Below, piece by piece: positions 1 through 10,877 of a stretch of DNA of 64,000 nucleotides. A program made the translations under genes and the position numbers. The notes below the pieces were generated by a model that worked only from the letters and a program-made list of their open reading frames with translations, ran no database searches and was not told the DNA's origin. Position 1 is the first letter of the stretch; every line of letters starts with the position of its first letter. Source of the stretch: Larix kaempferi (Eukaryota; Streptophyta; Pinopsida; Pinales; Pinaceae); assembly GCA_027924585.1 (NCBI GenBank), contig BSBM01000152.1, positions 1,007,001-1,071,000 of the forward strand. The letters are read 5' to 3'.

Positions 1-130
1 GTCTTTAGGAAACAAACAAAATTATGCTGCCACCTTGATAGCCCCAAAATTGGGAAATATTACCTACATGTCAAGTTAAAAAAAGACTGATTAAGATGGG
101 AAACAGAAATACCATGAGCAGGACGCCACC

Positions 131-487
131 CTACCCCTGAGCCTTTAATTGGCCTTGCGAATCAAAGAAATCTTCCACTTTCAAAGAGTCATCTGCCTGC
201 GATTTTTTAGCCGGAGGGGGAGGGGTCACTTCTTCAGTGGGGATTACGAAATCATGGACAATCTCCATGTCTTTATGCACGTCTTGCTCTTCTTCTGGGG
301 TCTCCTTCTTTCTCCGGCGTCGGACCTTTTCGGACACCTGTCGCCCTTCAGGCTCTTCATCTTCGCTAGTGGTGCTAGCCTCCATGTGGTAAAAAAATAT
401 AGGGGATGGAGGGGTGTGCTCTTCCTCCACCTCAGACCATGCCTGCTCATGCATAAAAACCACTACGGACTCCTGATCCTTCTCCAT
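131..487 (-). CDS. ORF inside LTR, acidic/proline-rich, unknown (left copy)
   Basis: A 118-codon minus-strand ORF starting MEKDQES. It is rich in Glu, Pro and Lys: a patch with EEEHTPPSP, then SEDEEPEGRQVS, a basic RRRRKK, then TPPPPAKK. It is homologous to the ORF at 6649-6939 in the other LTR. Overlapping plus-strand ORFs are its shadows. I recognise no domain. The in-frame stop a few codons before the Met is present in both copies. It may be the tail of an older LTR-borne reading frame rather than a translated protein. Confidence 0.3.
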   Translation of the reverse strand: MEKDQESVVVFMHEQAWSEVEEEHTPPSPIFFYHMEASTTSEDEEPEGRQVSEKVRRRRKKETPEEEQDVHKDMEIVHDFVIPTEEVTPPPPAKKSQADDSLKVEDFFDSQGQLKAQG

Positions 488-2125
488 GATCAGACTCTAA
501 CTGAAAAATACTTGGCCAGCCGAGTGCACCACCTTTTCCACACACTGAATCCAAACAGGGGAGGTAGGGACCATGTCCATAACGACCGTGACAATGATGG
601 CAGTTACGTGCGATTTCCCTTACCATAATGATCTGACCGAATCGCCCTATCGAGCAAAAATGATGTTCAAAGCTAGAGCTGACGTGAAACATGCTTGGCA
701 AGGATTTCCAGATAGATGGAGAAGTATATGACGGCGCTGATGTGGCCTCCATTGTATCCGTAATCATTTTGGTGGTAGTAGAGATGCCTTTAAGCTGTCT
801 ATTCACCTGGTCAAATCTACACTATAAATCTTCACTTCATTTCCCTCCCGACCGCCAAATGGCGCGGGTCATACCATGCTCATGAATTTTAGGCTAGCTG
901 ACCGCCTGCACAAGTACTTCATTCTCTTCATGTACCTACCTTTATCCTCTCCTTGCCATACTTCTCGATCCACTTCCACTCCTCTGATACCTTTGTCGTA
1001 TCTACTAAATGGGCCACTGGCACCTCTAGTCCTTTTTATAGCCTCAGGATCCTCTGTCGTGAGAGCTTCTCTGGAGTACCAATGAGGACCATGGTTGCGG
1101 CTATTTCTTAGTCAAATTTCAGGAGAAATTTTACGGCATCAGGAGACACTAGGTTCTTCGGGGAAAAATTTCAGACTCGGGTACTTGGGACGCAGAAACT
1201 CCAAGTGAACTTCTAATGGCTGAGAAAGTCATCGTGCAAACAACCTTAGACTTATGGGATTCATAATGGCTTTTTGGGGTTTAGAATAATCGCACGAACA
1301 CCGTGGTACAAGCTTGGGAAAAGGGGCAGAAATTGGTTAATGCGAAAAGGATAGAAAAACGACTAGAACCCTCCATTTTCTCCTAATCCCCAATACAGGC
1401 AGCCGAATGCCTGGGTCAAATACCTCGAAACCCCTATCTCCTAGGAAAATTTAACCCTGACATTACCAGAAACTGGTTCGCCCTTCATTCTATCGTTATA
1501 AACAGGCTTAGGTTTGCAAAGAACGACGGTTATGGGGTCCTACATGTCATTGAAAGCTTTGAGAATGAATCTTCCCATCATCTCCTTTGTCTTCCACATG
1601 CCTAGAAACTTCCGACCCCAACATCTCCAAGACGCAAATGTCAACTCTACACATGCGCCTTTATATATATAACCTTACTTTCTTTACACTTTGGTTTTCT
1701 TTGCCAGCCATCCAAGCTTTCCATCCATCGATCCCTCGTGCATTGATCTCGACCATTCAGATCTGATATCATTTAGCTGATTTGACAGCCTTTTTCCATC
1801 CATCGTCGATCCCTCGTTCGTTGATCTTCACCATCCATTTATTAGTGCTATACACCAACAAATTGGTGTCGCATATTCTAAAACCGGTTTCCATTACCAC
1901 TCATCCCCTTTGCGATAAGCTCTGGAGCTGACACTTGTCGGACGGTTCTCTCTATTCACAACCACCATTCCCCTTTAACTAGCATGCATCTCCCCGATGC
2001 GGCAATCAATGAGGACCGTCAGTATTTTTCCCGCCACGCATCCACGGCGGGGTTCGGCACATCGCTTAACCCTTGAATCATTTCCCATCGGTGGGATCCT
2101 TATTGCTATCTTCTACACATGACCT

Positions 2126-2455
2126 CTAACCTTCATCGCCGTCGATCAGATATTTCCCTGTAACCTGCACCATCGATCTCGGGAGACTTATGAAGTGGCT
2201 AAAGCCCTTAATCCGAACCATTAGATCCTGGACGATGGATCCCAACCACTGATTGTAGCACGCCATCTCCCACCTCAGTGGTGTCGCATACTCCTTAGGA
2301 GGTTTTGCATACCGCCCATCCTCCTTGCGACGTGCTCTCATCCCAACACCTGTCTGCCGGTAATATCCATCATGACCACCTATCTCCACCTCTGCTCTAC
2401 ACACTTTTGCCATGCGACGATCAACGAGGGCTGTTGATCTCCCTTTCGCGCCCAT
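2126..2455 (-). CDS. ORF inside LTR, unknown (left copy)
   Basis: 109 codons on the minus strand, with the segment RARRKEDGRYAKPPKE and a C-terminal acidic DGDEG. The other LTR keeps the same frame open at 8576-8863 with several amino-acid differences. No family is recognised. LTR copies are identical at insertion, so persistence of the ORF in both is only weak evidence for function. Confidence 0.25.
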   Translation of the reverse strand: MGAKGRSTALVDRRMAKVCRAEVEIGGHDGYYRQTGVGMRARRKEDGRYAKPPKEYATPLRWEMACYNQWLGSIVQDLMVRIKGFSHFISLPRSMVQVTGKYLIDGDEG

Positions 2456-2710
2456 CCAATGGTGGAAGCCTGTGTAATGGTTAACCTTTGAAATTTTTAT
2501 TTTCAGACTATATACCTTTGGCCATTTTTACTCGTTTTTAGTCGAATTTTCACACCCCTCTTGGAATTCCTTCAAGTCTTCTACTCCTTTCACACTTTAG
2601 CACCTAGCCATGAGGGATAAAGGGAAAATCCAGGCTTCCTTCAAAGAATTTTTAGGCTATTCATCCATTACACTTGGCTACTTATGCTGCAGAAAAAATA
2701 GGTACTAACA

Positions 2711-3750
2711 ACTGGCTCCAACTGGGGATGCTATCCTTCCTGCGAGGTAGTAAAGAACATCGTAGATCAGTGCCTCATCCATTAGGCTACCTATGTAGGA
2801 AAATATTCCCTGTAGAACACTCAAAGGGTTTGCCTAAAAGTATTCATGGCAAACATATGGGAAATTTTTGCGGTGAGGTGGATCCTGTGGTGGGTGGCTT
2901 TTCCCCAACCCAAAAACGCTCTGCTCTTCTGCAGACTGAAAACTTCTCGAAGCCAGAGCCCAGAACTGAAACTGTACATTCTAAAAATAAACCAAAAATT
3001 GCTGAAAATTGAAATTTACTACTGAAATTGGAAATGCCGAAAACTTGGGCTTATTTATATATAGCCTACTCTATTCGAGAAGCCGCGACTTTAGGTTATA
3101 CAAAAATTCTAATGTAACCAATCTAGCAACTAACATCCCAGGTGGATCTTCTCATCTTGCCCAATTGATTTAAGAACAACGGGGGTCAATGGCACTAGGC
3201 AATGACGCCGGGCGAGGACTCCTTGAGTAAAAGCAGACCCCTTACTCTGGCCGATGAAATTTTTCATATACTACGCCACTGAATCATATAAAACGTGGTG
3301 TCCTCCAAATTCTTCTTGCATCCGAGTAGACTTTCTTCGAGAAGAGCTGCAAGTAGGACATCCATTTCCCTGGGTGTTCATGCCAGGTCTAGGGATTGCG
3401 TACCTTTGACAAGCTCCAATCAAGACCCGAAAATCATGCCCACTGAATTCCCCGCGTGACCTGGTGAGACTGAAACGAGCAACTTCGAGCAACTCTCCGC
3501 GACGTGGCTATCCCTTTGTAACTTGGGAGGCTGCTCCCACACAAGAGCTATCTACAACATCTCCTCTTGGGCTACTTGCGATCCCTGGGTTGAAAACACA
3601 TTTCTGCTTTGGAACTCCAAAAGAAACTTCACCCTGTCCCCCAAAAGGGTCTAGAAAAAGCCATTCTTCTTGAAATCCGGACTCCAGGTTTGAAAATCCT
3701 GTACAAAAATCATGCTGCCTAGCCCGATCTCCCTCGAGCACTTCGATTAT
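2711..3750. other. 3' half of internal region, no recognisable gene
   Basis: Between the left LTR and the small coiled-coil ORF I see only short, unrelated ORFs on both strands. On the plus strand the frame running out of the LTR continues for about 110 codons, ending at 3012. A G-rich stretch on the minus strand near 2893-2908 (GGGTTGGGGAAAAG) resembles a polypurine tract, but no LTR end follows it. Nothing here matches pol. Confidence 0.5.
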
Positions 3751-4143
3751 CTAGTTAGTTGGCTGGAGATATTGGCCAAGCCCAAAAACCTCTTCAAGGG
3801 TTCTATAATCGCCTTCAGCCCCAAAAGTGGATTCTGTATAAGAATCCCGTGGGTCCCCCTGGTCATCTTCTAGCCTATCATCTATCTGGTCAACTTGTCG
3901 AAGGTACACGCCGGACCCAAGAACTTCTTCAAGAATTCCATATTTTCTCTCAAGGATTACATATTCTTCCTCAAGGGTATTATACTCTTCTTCAAGGACT
4001 CGGTATTCCCTCCCAGCTTCAATCCGAAAGGAGACCTCTACATGCTGGGAATCCCCAGGAGTCCTTTGACCGCTAGCTCTCCCTTCCTCTCCCGGATGAT
4101 GTCCAGGATTCTCCTGTAGAGTCTCATGGTTTTTTTCGTTCAT
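3751..4143 (-). CDS. Small coiled-coil ORF with YxxLEE repeats
   Basis: 130 codons on the minus strand. The middle is a run of near-identical heptad-like units (EYRVLEEEY, NTLEEEY, VILERKY, GILEEV), and a related unit (YRTLEEVFGLGQYL) returns near the C terminus. Such charged Leu/Glu repeats form coiled coils. It lies downstream of the gag-like ORF in transcription order and may be its broken continuation. No catalytic motif is visible. Function unknown. Confidence 0.4.
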   Translation of the reverse strand: MNEKNHETLQENPGHHPGEEGRASGQRTPGDSQHVEVSFRIEAGREYRVLEEEYNTLEEEYVILERKYGILEEVLGSGVYLRQVDQIDDRLEDDQGDPRDSYTESTFGAEGDYRTLEEVFGLGQYLQPTN

Positions 4144-4158
4144 GGATTTAGGAATTTC

Positions 4159-4482
4159 CTATATTCTGGCGGATGATATAGCCTTGGGAAAAAGGGCTTC
4201 ACCACCTCTGGGCTCGACATTCTGATGGATCTCAATGGTGGATTCAGGACCTGCCACTAAGTCTCCCTCTTTGGCTAGTCTTCCCGACTGGTGAAACTGA
4301 CTGTACGAGGGTTCATCTTTATCCTCTATTTCAAATAAGCTTATGAATTTCTCTAAACAGTCCCCTTCATATTCATCATACTTAGGTGGACTTAAATCCT
4401 CATTAAAATCATCAGTAACAGAAACTCCAACAAGTTGATTGCAATTTACATAAACCAAACCAGAATTACCTTCTTCTGGCAC
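4159..4482 (-). CDS. Acidic ORF downstream of gag, unknown
   Basis: 107 codons on the minus strand, acidic (SPPKYDEYEGDCLEKFISLFEIEDKDEP). It sits between the gag-like ORF and the coiled-coil ORF, and is probably part of the same decayed polyprotein or leader. No zinc knuckle and no DSG protease motif. Function unknown. Confidence 0.3.
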   Translation of the reverse strand: MPEEGNSGLVYVNCNQLVGVSVTDDFNEDLSPPKYDEYEGDCLEKFISLFEIEDKDEPSYSQFHQSGRLAKEGDLVAGPESTIEIHQNVEPRGGEALFPKAISSARI

Positions 4483-4605
4483 CTCACCGGACCGATCACC
4501 TCTCTGTCGAATATAGGAAAGACTGGGATGGAAGGAAAGTTCTCCTTGTTCATGTATCTCTCCGAATCTTATTTCTTTTTCAATCCTTTCACCATTATCT
4601 TGGTT

Positions 4606-5499
4606 TTATAACTTTCTAGACATCTTAAGATTTTCTTCAACATCTAATGCATCAATGAACATAAGCTGCAAATTGGAAGATCTTCTCTCCAAAAGATGGA
4701 AAGATAAATCAGGAGGAAAAATAGATGCATAGTGTAATTTAGCAGCATTCTCTAGGGGCTGAATTTCCTTTGGCAAGTTATAATAGAAGCTTGCAAACCT
4801 CTTGTTAAAGCTAGACATGGTTTCGACTTCTTTCCTTCTCATGGAGTAAAACTTTGAAAGAACTAGGTCCCATGACCTTCTTTTTCCCAAAAAAGCATCA
4901 GACAACTCTTCCCAGGTATCAATAGACTCAGGCTGCAAATGCTTAAACCACTTTTTTACATCTCCTTGGAGGGATGTAGCAAAATCCCTCATACAAACAT
5001 CATCATGTCCTATTTCAAAAAGGTCCAGGAAATGTTCGAAGCCCTGAAGGTGTTTCTCAGCAGTAAGACTTTCAGATCCTCCATCAAAAACATGAAGGTA
5101 TTTATGGTACTTGGGAGGGAAATCATGAAGAACAGGGGGCAGCCTTAAAGGGCTATATCTTTGCTGAGGTTTGGAAGGCAAGGAAGTATGTATAGGGAGA
5201 ATATCATCAGCTTCACTCTCATGGGATTCGTAAGGCTGGCTATGGATCTTACGTGGTTCAGAAGAAGGGATGGGATCAACTCTAGGGGTGAAAGGAGGAT
5301 GTACATTTTGAAAATCTAGTGAAGGATATACAAAAGAGGCTCTCTCATGACCTAGAGCTCTTCGTTGAGACATGAATTTTTTGATATATATACATAAGGG
5401 CAAAAGGATACCAACATAGAAGAACAAGACCTCTTTGAAGAGATTGATACTTTGATACCTAGACCTTGATTCTTCCATGTCTAAGGAAACTAAGCTCAT
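4606..5499 (-). CDS. Gag-like protein (retrotransposon gag domain)
   Basis: 297 codons on the minus strand. The N-terminal third is variable and Pro/Ser/His-rich. From about residue 125 the sequence has the look of the plant Ty3/gypsy gag core: a helix-rich segment with KHLQGFEHFLDLFEI, then DFATSLQGDVKKWFKHL, DTWEELSDAFLGK, SFNKRFASFYYNLP and a final LEERRS-like helix. In this family the domain builds the virus-like particle. The Met chosen is the longest start and lies about 120 bases inside the PBS. The usual C-terminal zinc knuckle is missing and no pol follows. Confidence 0.6.
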   Translation of the reverse strand: MSLVSLDMEESRSRYQSINLFKEVLFFYVGILLPLCIYIKKFMSQRRALGHERASFVYPSLDFQNVHPPFTPRVDPIPSSEPRKIHSQPYESHESEADDILPIHTSLPSKPQQRYSPLRLPPVLHDFPPKYHKYLHVFDGGSESLTAEKHLQGFEHFLDLFEIGHDDVCMRDFATSLQGDVKKWFKHLQPESIDTWEELSDAFLGKRRSWDLVLSKFYSMRRKEVETMSSFNKRFASFYYNLPKEIQPLENAAKLHYASIFPPDLSFHLLERRSSNLQLMFIDALDVEENLKMSRKL

Positions 5500-5617
5500 T
5501 CTCGAGTGGAGTCGCCAGGTGGATGATATGCAACCCTCTTGGTGTCTGACTGCTATCCACCATCAACAATCATATCTGAAACTTTTTCGTTCTCCCAGGG
5601 ACAATAAGACAATTGTT

Positions 5618-5634
5618 CCCCGTCAACGATGCCA
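5618..5634 (-). other. Primer-binding site, tRNA-Asp-like, diverged
   Basis: On the minus strand TGGCATCGTTGACGGGG starts three bases after the LTR end. It resembles the tRNA-Asp-complementary site of many plant gypsy elements (TGGCGCCGTTGCCGGGG) with a few changes. It fixes the element's orientation and the LTR boundary at 5638. Confidence 0.7.
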
Positions 5635-6648
5635 ATTTGTTAACACCCAAAACGCACCTTTGGGTTGTGGAGAGGTGGAATCAGGGTAACCACTAACCAC
5701 TTTAGCTTGTGCTACTGACCCAGCACAAACAGAGGGGGCTCTCTCTATATTCATAAAATACTGAAAACACTAAAAGACTTTTGCAATGATAAAAATATGA
5801 CAACATTCTATAGAAGATTGAAAACAATTAATGATAAACACACAGCCTTCTCACTAATGATATTCATTCAAAGCATACATAGAAGGTCAGATTTCTGTTG
5901 GAACAGTTTGTTTAAGGTTTGGCGGGACAATCCATAGCATAAAACTTGGGCGATGGAGTCAGGATACAATATGAAGATCAGATAGCAATGCCGTAGTACA
6001 GACTATTAAAACAGAGGCAAGATAGCCACCCTCTTGTCGTCATAATGCTATTTTCTGGTGATAAAGGAAGAAAACAAGAACATACCATTGATATGAGCAT
6101 CCAACAAAGATGAATTCGATATCAACTTTAGTAGCAATATTGAGTGAACACTTGAGATAATAACCAGAGCTTGTTTCCAAGAATTCTAAGCTATTATACA
6201 CTGATCTTAGATATGAAAGGGAAAACATAATGTAAATGCATAACAGGAAGTACGAGCACATAGAGAAGAGAGAAAAAACATACTACAAGTAAAGCAACAC
6301 ATGAATATCTGCAAAATGGTTTGCCATAGGCACTGCACCTTATATTAATGAAAAAGTTTCAAGACAGAGCTCTGCCACAGGCCTTATCCGAATGATTTTC
6401 CAACCCTTAGTTCTTCTATTACAATGCTTTTATACACTCCCAGCCTTGAATTGGTCTTTAGGAAACAAACAAAATTATGCTGCCACCTTGACAACCCCAA
6501 AATTGGGAAATATTACCTATGTGTCAAGTCAAAACAAACTAATTAAGACAGGAAACATAAATACCATGAGTAGGACGCCACCCTACTCCTGAGCCTTTAA
6601 TTGACCTTGCAAATCAAAGAGATCTTCCACTTTCAAAGAGTCATCCGC

Positions 6649-6939
6649 CTACGATTCTTCAGCCAGAGGGGGAGGGGTCGCTTCTTCAGTGGGGATTACG
6701 AAATCATGGACAATTGCCATGTCTTGATGGACGTCCCGCTCTTCTTCTGGGGTCTCCTTCTTTCTCCAACATGGGACCTTTTTGGACACCTGTCGCCCTT
6801 CAGGCTCTTCATCTTCGCTAGCGGTGCTAGCCTTCACGTGGTCGAACACTACAGGGGATGGAGGGGTGTGCTCTTCCTCCACCTCAGACCATGCCTGCTT
6901 AGGCATAAAAAGCACTCCGGACTCCTGATCCTTCTCCAT
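6649..6939 (-). CDS. ORF inside LTR, acidic/proline-rich, unknown (right copy)
   Basis: 96 codons on the minus strand, the counterpart of the ORF at 131-487: the same MEKDQES start, EEEHTPPSP and SEDEEPEGRQVS segments. The C terminus is shorter because of an early stop. Function unknown. Confidence 0.3.
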   Translation of the reverse strand: MEKDQESGVLFMPKQAWSEVEEEHTPPSPVVFDHVKASTASEDEEPEGRQVSKKVPCWRKKETPEEERDVHQDMAIVHDFVIPTEEATPPPLAEES

Positions 6940-8575
6940 GATCAGACTCTAATTGAAAAATACTTGGCCAATCGGGTGCACCACCTTTTCCATGCACTGA
7001 CTCCAAATAGGGGACGCAGGGACCATGTCCATAACGGCCGTGACAATGACGATAGTTACGTGCGATAGCCCTTGCCATGATGATCTAGCCGAATCTCCCT
7101 ATTGAGCGAAAATGATGTTCAAAGCTAGAGCTGACGTGAAACATGCTTGGCAAGGATTTCCAGATAGACAGAGAAGTATATGACAGCGCTGATGTGGCCT
7201 CCATCGTATTCGCAATCATTTTGGTGGCAGTAGAGATTCCTTTAAGCTGTCTATTCACCTGGTAAAAAATACACTATAAATCTTCACTTCATTTCCCTCC
7301 TGACCGCAGAATGGCACGGGTCATACCATGCTCGTGAATTTTAGGCTAGCTGACTGCTTGCATAAGTACTTCATTCTCTTCATGCACCTACCTTTATACT
7401 CGCCTTGCCATACTTCTCGATCCACTTCCATTGCTCTGCTACCTCTGCCATATCTACTAAATGAGCCACTGGCACCTCTAGTCCTTTTTATAGCCTTAGG
7501 ATCCCCTGTCGTGAGAGATTCTCCGGAGTACCAGTGAGGACCATGGTTGCGGCTATTTCTTAGTCGACTTTCAGGAGAAATTTTACAGCATCAGGAGACA
7601 CTGGTTTCTTCGGGGAAAAATTTTAGACTCGGGTACTTGGGAAATAGAAACTCCAAGTGAGATTCTAATAGCTGAGAATATCACCGTGCAAACAACCTTA
7701 GACTTCTAGGATTCATAATGGCTTTCTGGGGTTTAGAATAATCAGACGAACACCGTGGTACAAGCTTGGGAAAAGGGGCAGAAATTGGTTAATGTGGAAA
7801 GGATAGAAAAACGACTGGAACCCTCCATTTTCTCTTAATCCCCAGTACAGGCAGTCGAACTCCTGGGTCAAATACCTCGAAACCCCTATCTCCTTGCGCA
7901 AATTTAACCCTGACATTACCAGAAACCAGTTCGCCCTTCATTCTATCGTTATGAACAAGCTCAGGTTTACAAAGAACGATGGTTATGGGGTCCTACCTAT
8001 CACTGAAATCTCTGAGAATGAATCTTCCCATCATCTCCTTCGTCTTCCACATGCCCGGAAACTTCCGACCCCGACAGCTCCAAGACTCAAATGTCAACTC
8101 TACACATGCACCTTTATATGTATAACCTTACTTTATTTAAACTTTGGTCTTCTTTGCCAGCTGTCCAAGCTTTCCATCCGTCGATCTCTCGTGCGTTGAT
8201 CTCGACCGTTCATATCTAATATCCTTTAGCTGATTTGACATCCTTTCTCCATCCATCGTTGATCCCTCGTACATTGATCTTCACCATCCATTTGTTAGAG
8301 CCGTACACCAACAAAGTGGTGTTGCGTCTTCCCAAACTGGTTTCCATTACCACTCATCCCCTTTGCGACAAGCTCTGGAGATTACACCCATCAGACGGTT
8401 CTCTCTATTCGTAACCACCATTCCCCTTTAACCAGCGTGCATCTCCCCGATCAGACAATCAACGAGGACCGTCGTTCTTTTTCCTGCCATGCATCCACGG
8501 TGGGGTTCGACACATCGCTTAATCATTGAATCATTTCCCGTTGGTGGGATCCTTACTACTATCTTCCGCACACCT

Positions 8576-8863
8576 CTAACCTTCATCGTCGTCGATCAGA
8601 TCTTTCCCTGCAACCTGCACTGTTGATCTCGGGAGACTTATGCAGTGGCTAAAGCCCTTAATCCGAATCGTCAAATCCCGGACGATGGATCCTAGCCACT
8701 GATCGTAGCGTGCCATCTCCCAACTCAGTGGTTTCGCACACTCCTTAGGCGGTTTTGCATACAGCCCATCCTCCTTGCGACGCGCTCTCAGCCCGACACC
8801 TATCCGTCGATAATATCCATTGCGAGCACCTATCTCCACCTTTTCTCCGCTCACTTTGGCCAT
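8576..8863 (-). CDS. ORF inside LTR, unknown (right copy)
   Basis: 95 codons on the minus strand, the counterpart of 2126-2455 with the same RARRKEDG-YAKPPKE core and DEG C terminus. Function unknown. Confidence 0.25.
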   Translation of the reverse strand: MAKVSGEKVEIGARNGYYRRIGVGLRARRKEDGLYAKPPKECAKPLSWEMARYDQWLGSIVRDLTIRIKGFSHCISLPRSTVQVAGKDLIDDDEG

Positions 8864-9160
8864 GAGACGATCAATGAGGGCCGTTTATCTCCCTTTCGCG
8901 CCCATCCAATGGTGGAAACCTGCATGATGGTCTACCTTTGAAATTATTATTTTTGGACTATAGACCTTTGACTATTTTTACCCGTTTTTGGTCGAATTTT
9001 CACACCCCTCCTGGAATTCCTTCAAGTCTGCTACTCTTTTCACACTTTAGCACCTAGCCATGAGGGATAAAGGGAAAATCTAGGCTTCCTTCAAAGGATT
9101 TTTAGGCTATTCATCCATTTCACCTGGATACTTACGCTGCAGAAAAACTAGGTACTAACA

Positions 9161-9666
9161 CCTGGATCTATGAAGCACCGAGAGGGATCAATTTCTTGAG
9201 GTGTAAATTTTTTAAACACCTAAGCAAACAATTTACACCTCCAAAAATTGGAACCTTCTCAGTCCTTGATAGATACGGGTTTAAGATGGATTTATGTTGG
9301 TTTCTATTTTTTTATTTTATGAGAGCCCACATGCTATTCCTTTTCGGTGTGGGTTATATTTTCCACATCAACATTACCCATGTTACTTGACAACATTGTT
9401 AAGATCCTAGTGGGAGGCCTTCACTAACATCTTGAGGTTTTGGTGTAATGGTTTGTATCATTTGGTATCAGAGCCTCCACCCAGGTTCAATTCACAGAGC
9501 GGGTGGCAACGTCGGCATTGTAGTGTTCGTCTGGGGCTCGTACAACTCAAAGGGGACACCACCGTACGGGCGCACATCCAGCCTAGAGTTTGGACTACGG
9601 AGTGTGGTAGGATGTTAAAATCCTAGTGGGAGGCCTTCACTAACACCTCGGGGTTTTGGTGTATGG
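9161..9666 (+). mobile_element. LTR-retrotransposon remnant with tRNA-iMet PBS
   Basis: At 9463-9474 the plus strand reads TGGTATCAGAGC, the site complementary to the 3' end of initiator tRNA-Met. It comes two bases after a CA that would end an LTR, so this is the inner edge of a plus-oriented 5' LTR. A segment of about 54 bp, TCCTAGTGGGAGGCCTTCAC and flanks, occurs just before the PBS (about 9393-9447) and again at about 9610-9664. A 12-bp perfect inverted repeat (9198-9209 and 9230-9241) lies upstream. No coding sequence survives. Confidence 0.45.
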
Positions 9667-10412
9667 GTTTCACTCGGCCACCAATGTTGTCTGACGGCTT
9701 ACGTATTGGGGTAGTACCCCTCACTCCACGGCTTAGGTAAAACTGATAACCGCTTTGCCACAAACGACAACTCTTGGTTTACCTCACGGGTGGGAACTAG
9801 TCAATCAGGTAGTGGTCGTTGCCCTTTTCGTTGGCAGGTCCTCTCAATGGCCCAGCTACTTTGGGGTTCCTGTGGTACTCCTCACAATGAGTTTTAGAGC
9901 TTATGCCCAAGTACTTCCCACAGTTAAGTGGATAGGGATTTTTCCTAGATCCGAAGTTGCAATAGATGCGAAAAAAATTTGGCAGAAATTTCACCCAGCG
10001 AGCCCAAGAAAGTGCTCTGATACCAGATGTGGAGAACCTACAACAATTAATTAATAAGAATATGTGAAATAACATAAATGACAGAATTTGGAATCACTTT
10101 TATATTGATCGCAGGCCACTTCGAGGGGGAAACCTCCTTTGAGCAAGCTCAATACAAATAACTTCACAGTGCCTTCATAGGCCTCAACACACACTTATAT
10201 ACTAAGTCTAGGCGCCAATACTATGGGTCAAAACCATGGGCCAATACAAACTATGGATCAACAAAACTATGGGCGACTTACAAAGCATATGCGCCAAACA
10301 ACATTAACACAACTATGGATCAACAAATACTACGGGACGACTTACAAAGCATATGCATCCAACAACAATATACTAACAAAGTAAATAGAAGGGTTGACAT
10401 GGAATCCTAACA
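9667..10412 (-). mobile_element. Truncated 5' end of a chromovirus (LTR, PBS, leader)
   Basis: From about 9667 this matches the leader, PBS and LTR of the chromovirus at 19735-24581 (compare 23865-24581). The LTR is 10028-10412 (TGTGGAGAACC to TCCTAACA). Next to it is GCTCTGATACCA at 10014-10025, a perfect initiator-Met PBS on the minus strand. A TATATAAG-type box on the minus strand lies near 10194-10201. Everything downstream of the leader is missing, so this is a fragment and not a solo LTR. Confidence 0.75.
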
Positions 10413-10870
10413 AACATCTACCCCATTTTGAGTTGTATAGCACCTCGCTTCTCTCGGTTGATGATAATCAACCCTAAGATATTCTTATAGAGTATGATGA
10501 TAAGCGCCTTCTACATATAAGCCCAATTTTGGTTTATCAATCCTATTATTAATTGTGGGCCAACTCCTTCACTTCTTCATCTCCCTAGTGCATTTATTCT
10601 ACCTGCATCTGGTGCTAAATGTTGACTCCTTATGCTTGTAATTTTTTATATATTATAAATTTTTAATACATATTTTACTGATCAAACAAAATGGCTATGG
10701 GGATATCGGTTGACGTAGCATGGTCAGGATAATTTGAGTTCATGTGAATTAAGTCTCTAATTTTGAGTGCACATGATGATGACAATATTGCACTTACAAA
10801 AGAGGCTTGAGGCTAGAGAATTAATCCACCAACATTTGGAGCCGTAGGGACCTCACTGGATGTCTTAAAC
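10413..10870. other. AT-rich spacer, nothing recognised
   Basis: Flank between the chromovirus fragment and the LINE remnant. I see no ORF, repeat pair or RNA gene. The last part may belong to the LINE but has no readable frame. Confidence 0.4.
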
Positions 10871-10877
10871 GAAGAAA

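Larger units (their letters stand above)
1..2710 (-). repeat. 3' LTR (partial), 3.5-kb LTR family
   Basis: Left copy of the long terminal repeat, aligned base by base with 6453-9160. About 810 bp of its outer part lies before position 1. A TATA-like tract (TATATATAAAGG on the minus strand) lies at about 1659-1670; its counterpart near 8115 is slightly mutated. The last bases TACTAACA mirror the TGTTA at the other LTR end, the usual short inverted repeat. Confidence 0.75.
1..9160 (-). mobile_element. Pol-less LTR retrotransposon with 3.5-kb LTRs (left end outside window)
   Basis: Bases 1-2710 recur at 6453-9160 with a few percent difference, and the 2.9 kb between 2711 and 5637 carries only a gag-like ORF and small ORFs. 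The right LTR starts TGTTAACACCC at 5638 and ends GGTACTAACA at 9160. It abuts a primer-binding site, so the element is transcribed on the minus strand. No protease, RT, RNase H or integrase is present. This makes it a large non-autonomous derivative that would need pol supplied in trans. No convincing polypurine tract is seen beside 2710, so that inner boundary is less certain than the one at 5638. The element ends are outside the window on the left. Confidence 0.75.
5638..9160 (-). repeat. 5' LTR, 3523 bp
   Basis: Full right-hand LTR, TGTTAACACCC...GGTACTAACA. Its 6453-9160 part matches 1-2710. The 5638-6452 part has its partner outside the window. A TATA-like tract on the minus strand lies near 8112-8122. 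At 3.5 kb this is far longer than a typical plant LTR and holds two reading frames kept in both copies. Confidence 0.7.

Noticed and set aside
149-628. 159-codon plus-strand ORF, with a similar one at 6601-7068
   Set aside because: Antisense shadow of the acidic ORFs at 131-487 and 6649-6939; its Phe/Leu/His-rich composition is what the reverse complement of Glu/Lys codons gives.
2893-2908. Polypurine tract GGGTTGGGGAAAAG (minus strand) as 3' LTR edge
   Set aside because: No TG LTR start follows and the two LTR copies stop matching near 2710, some 180 bases away.
9432-10054. Plus-strand ORFs across the PBS/leader fragments
   Set aside because: They span unrelated element fragments and contain a PBS; no protein similarity is visible.
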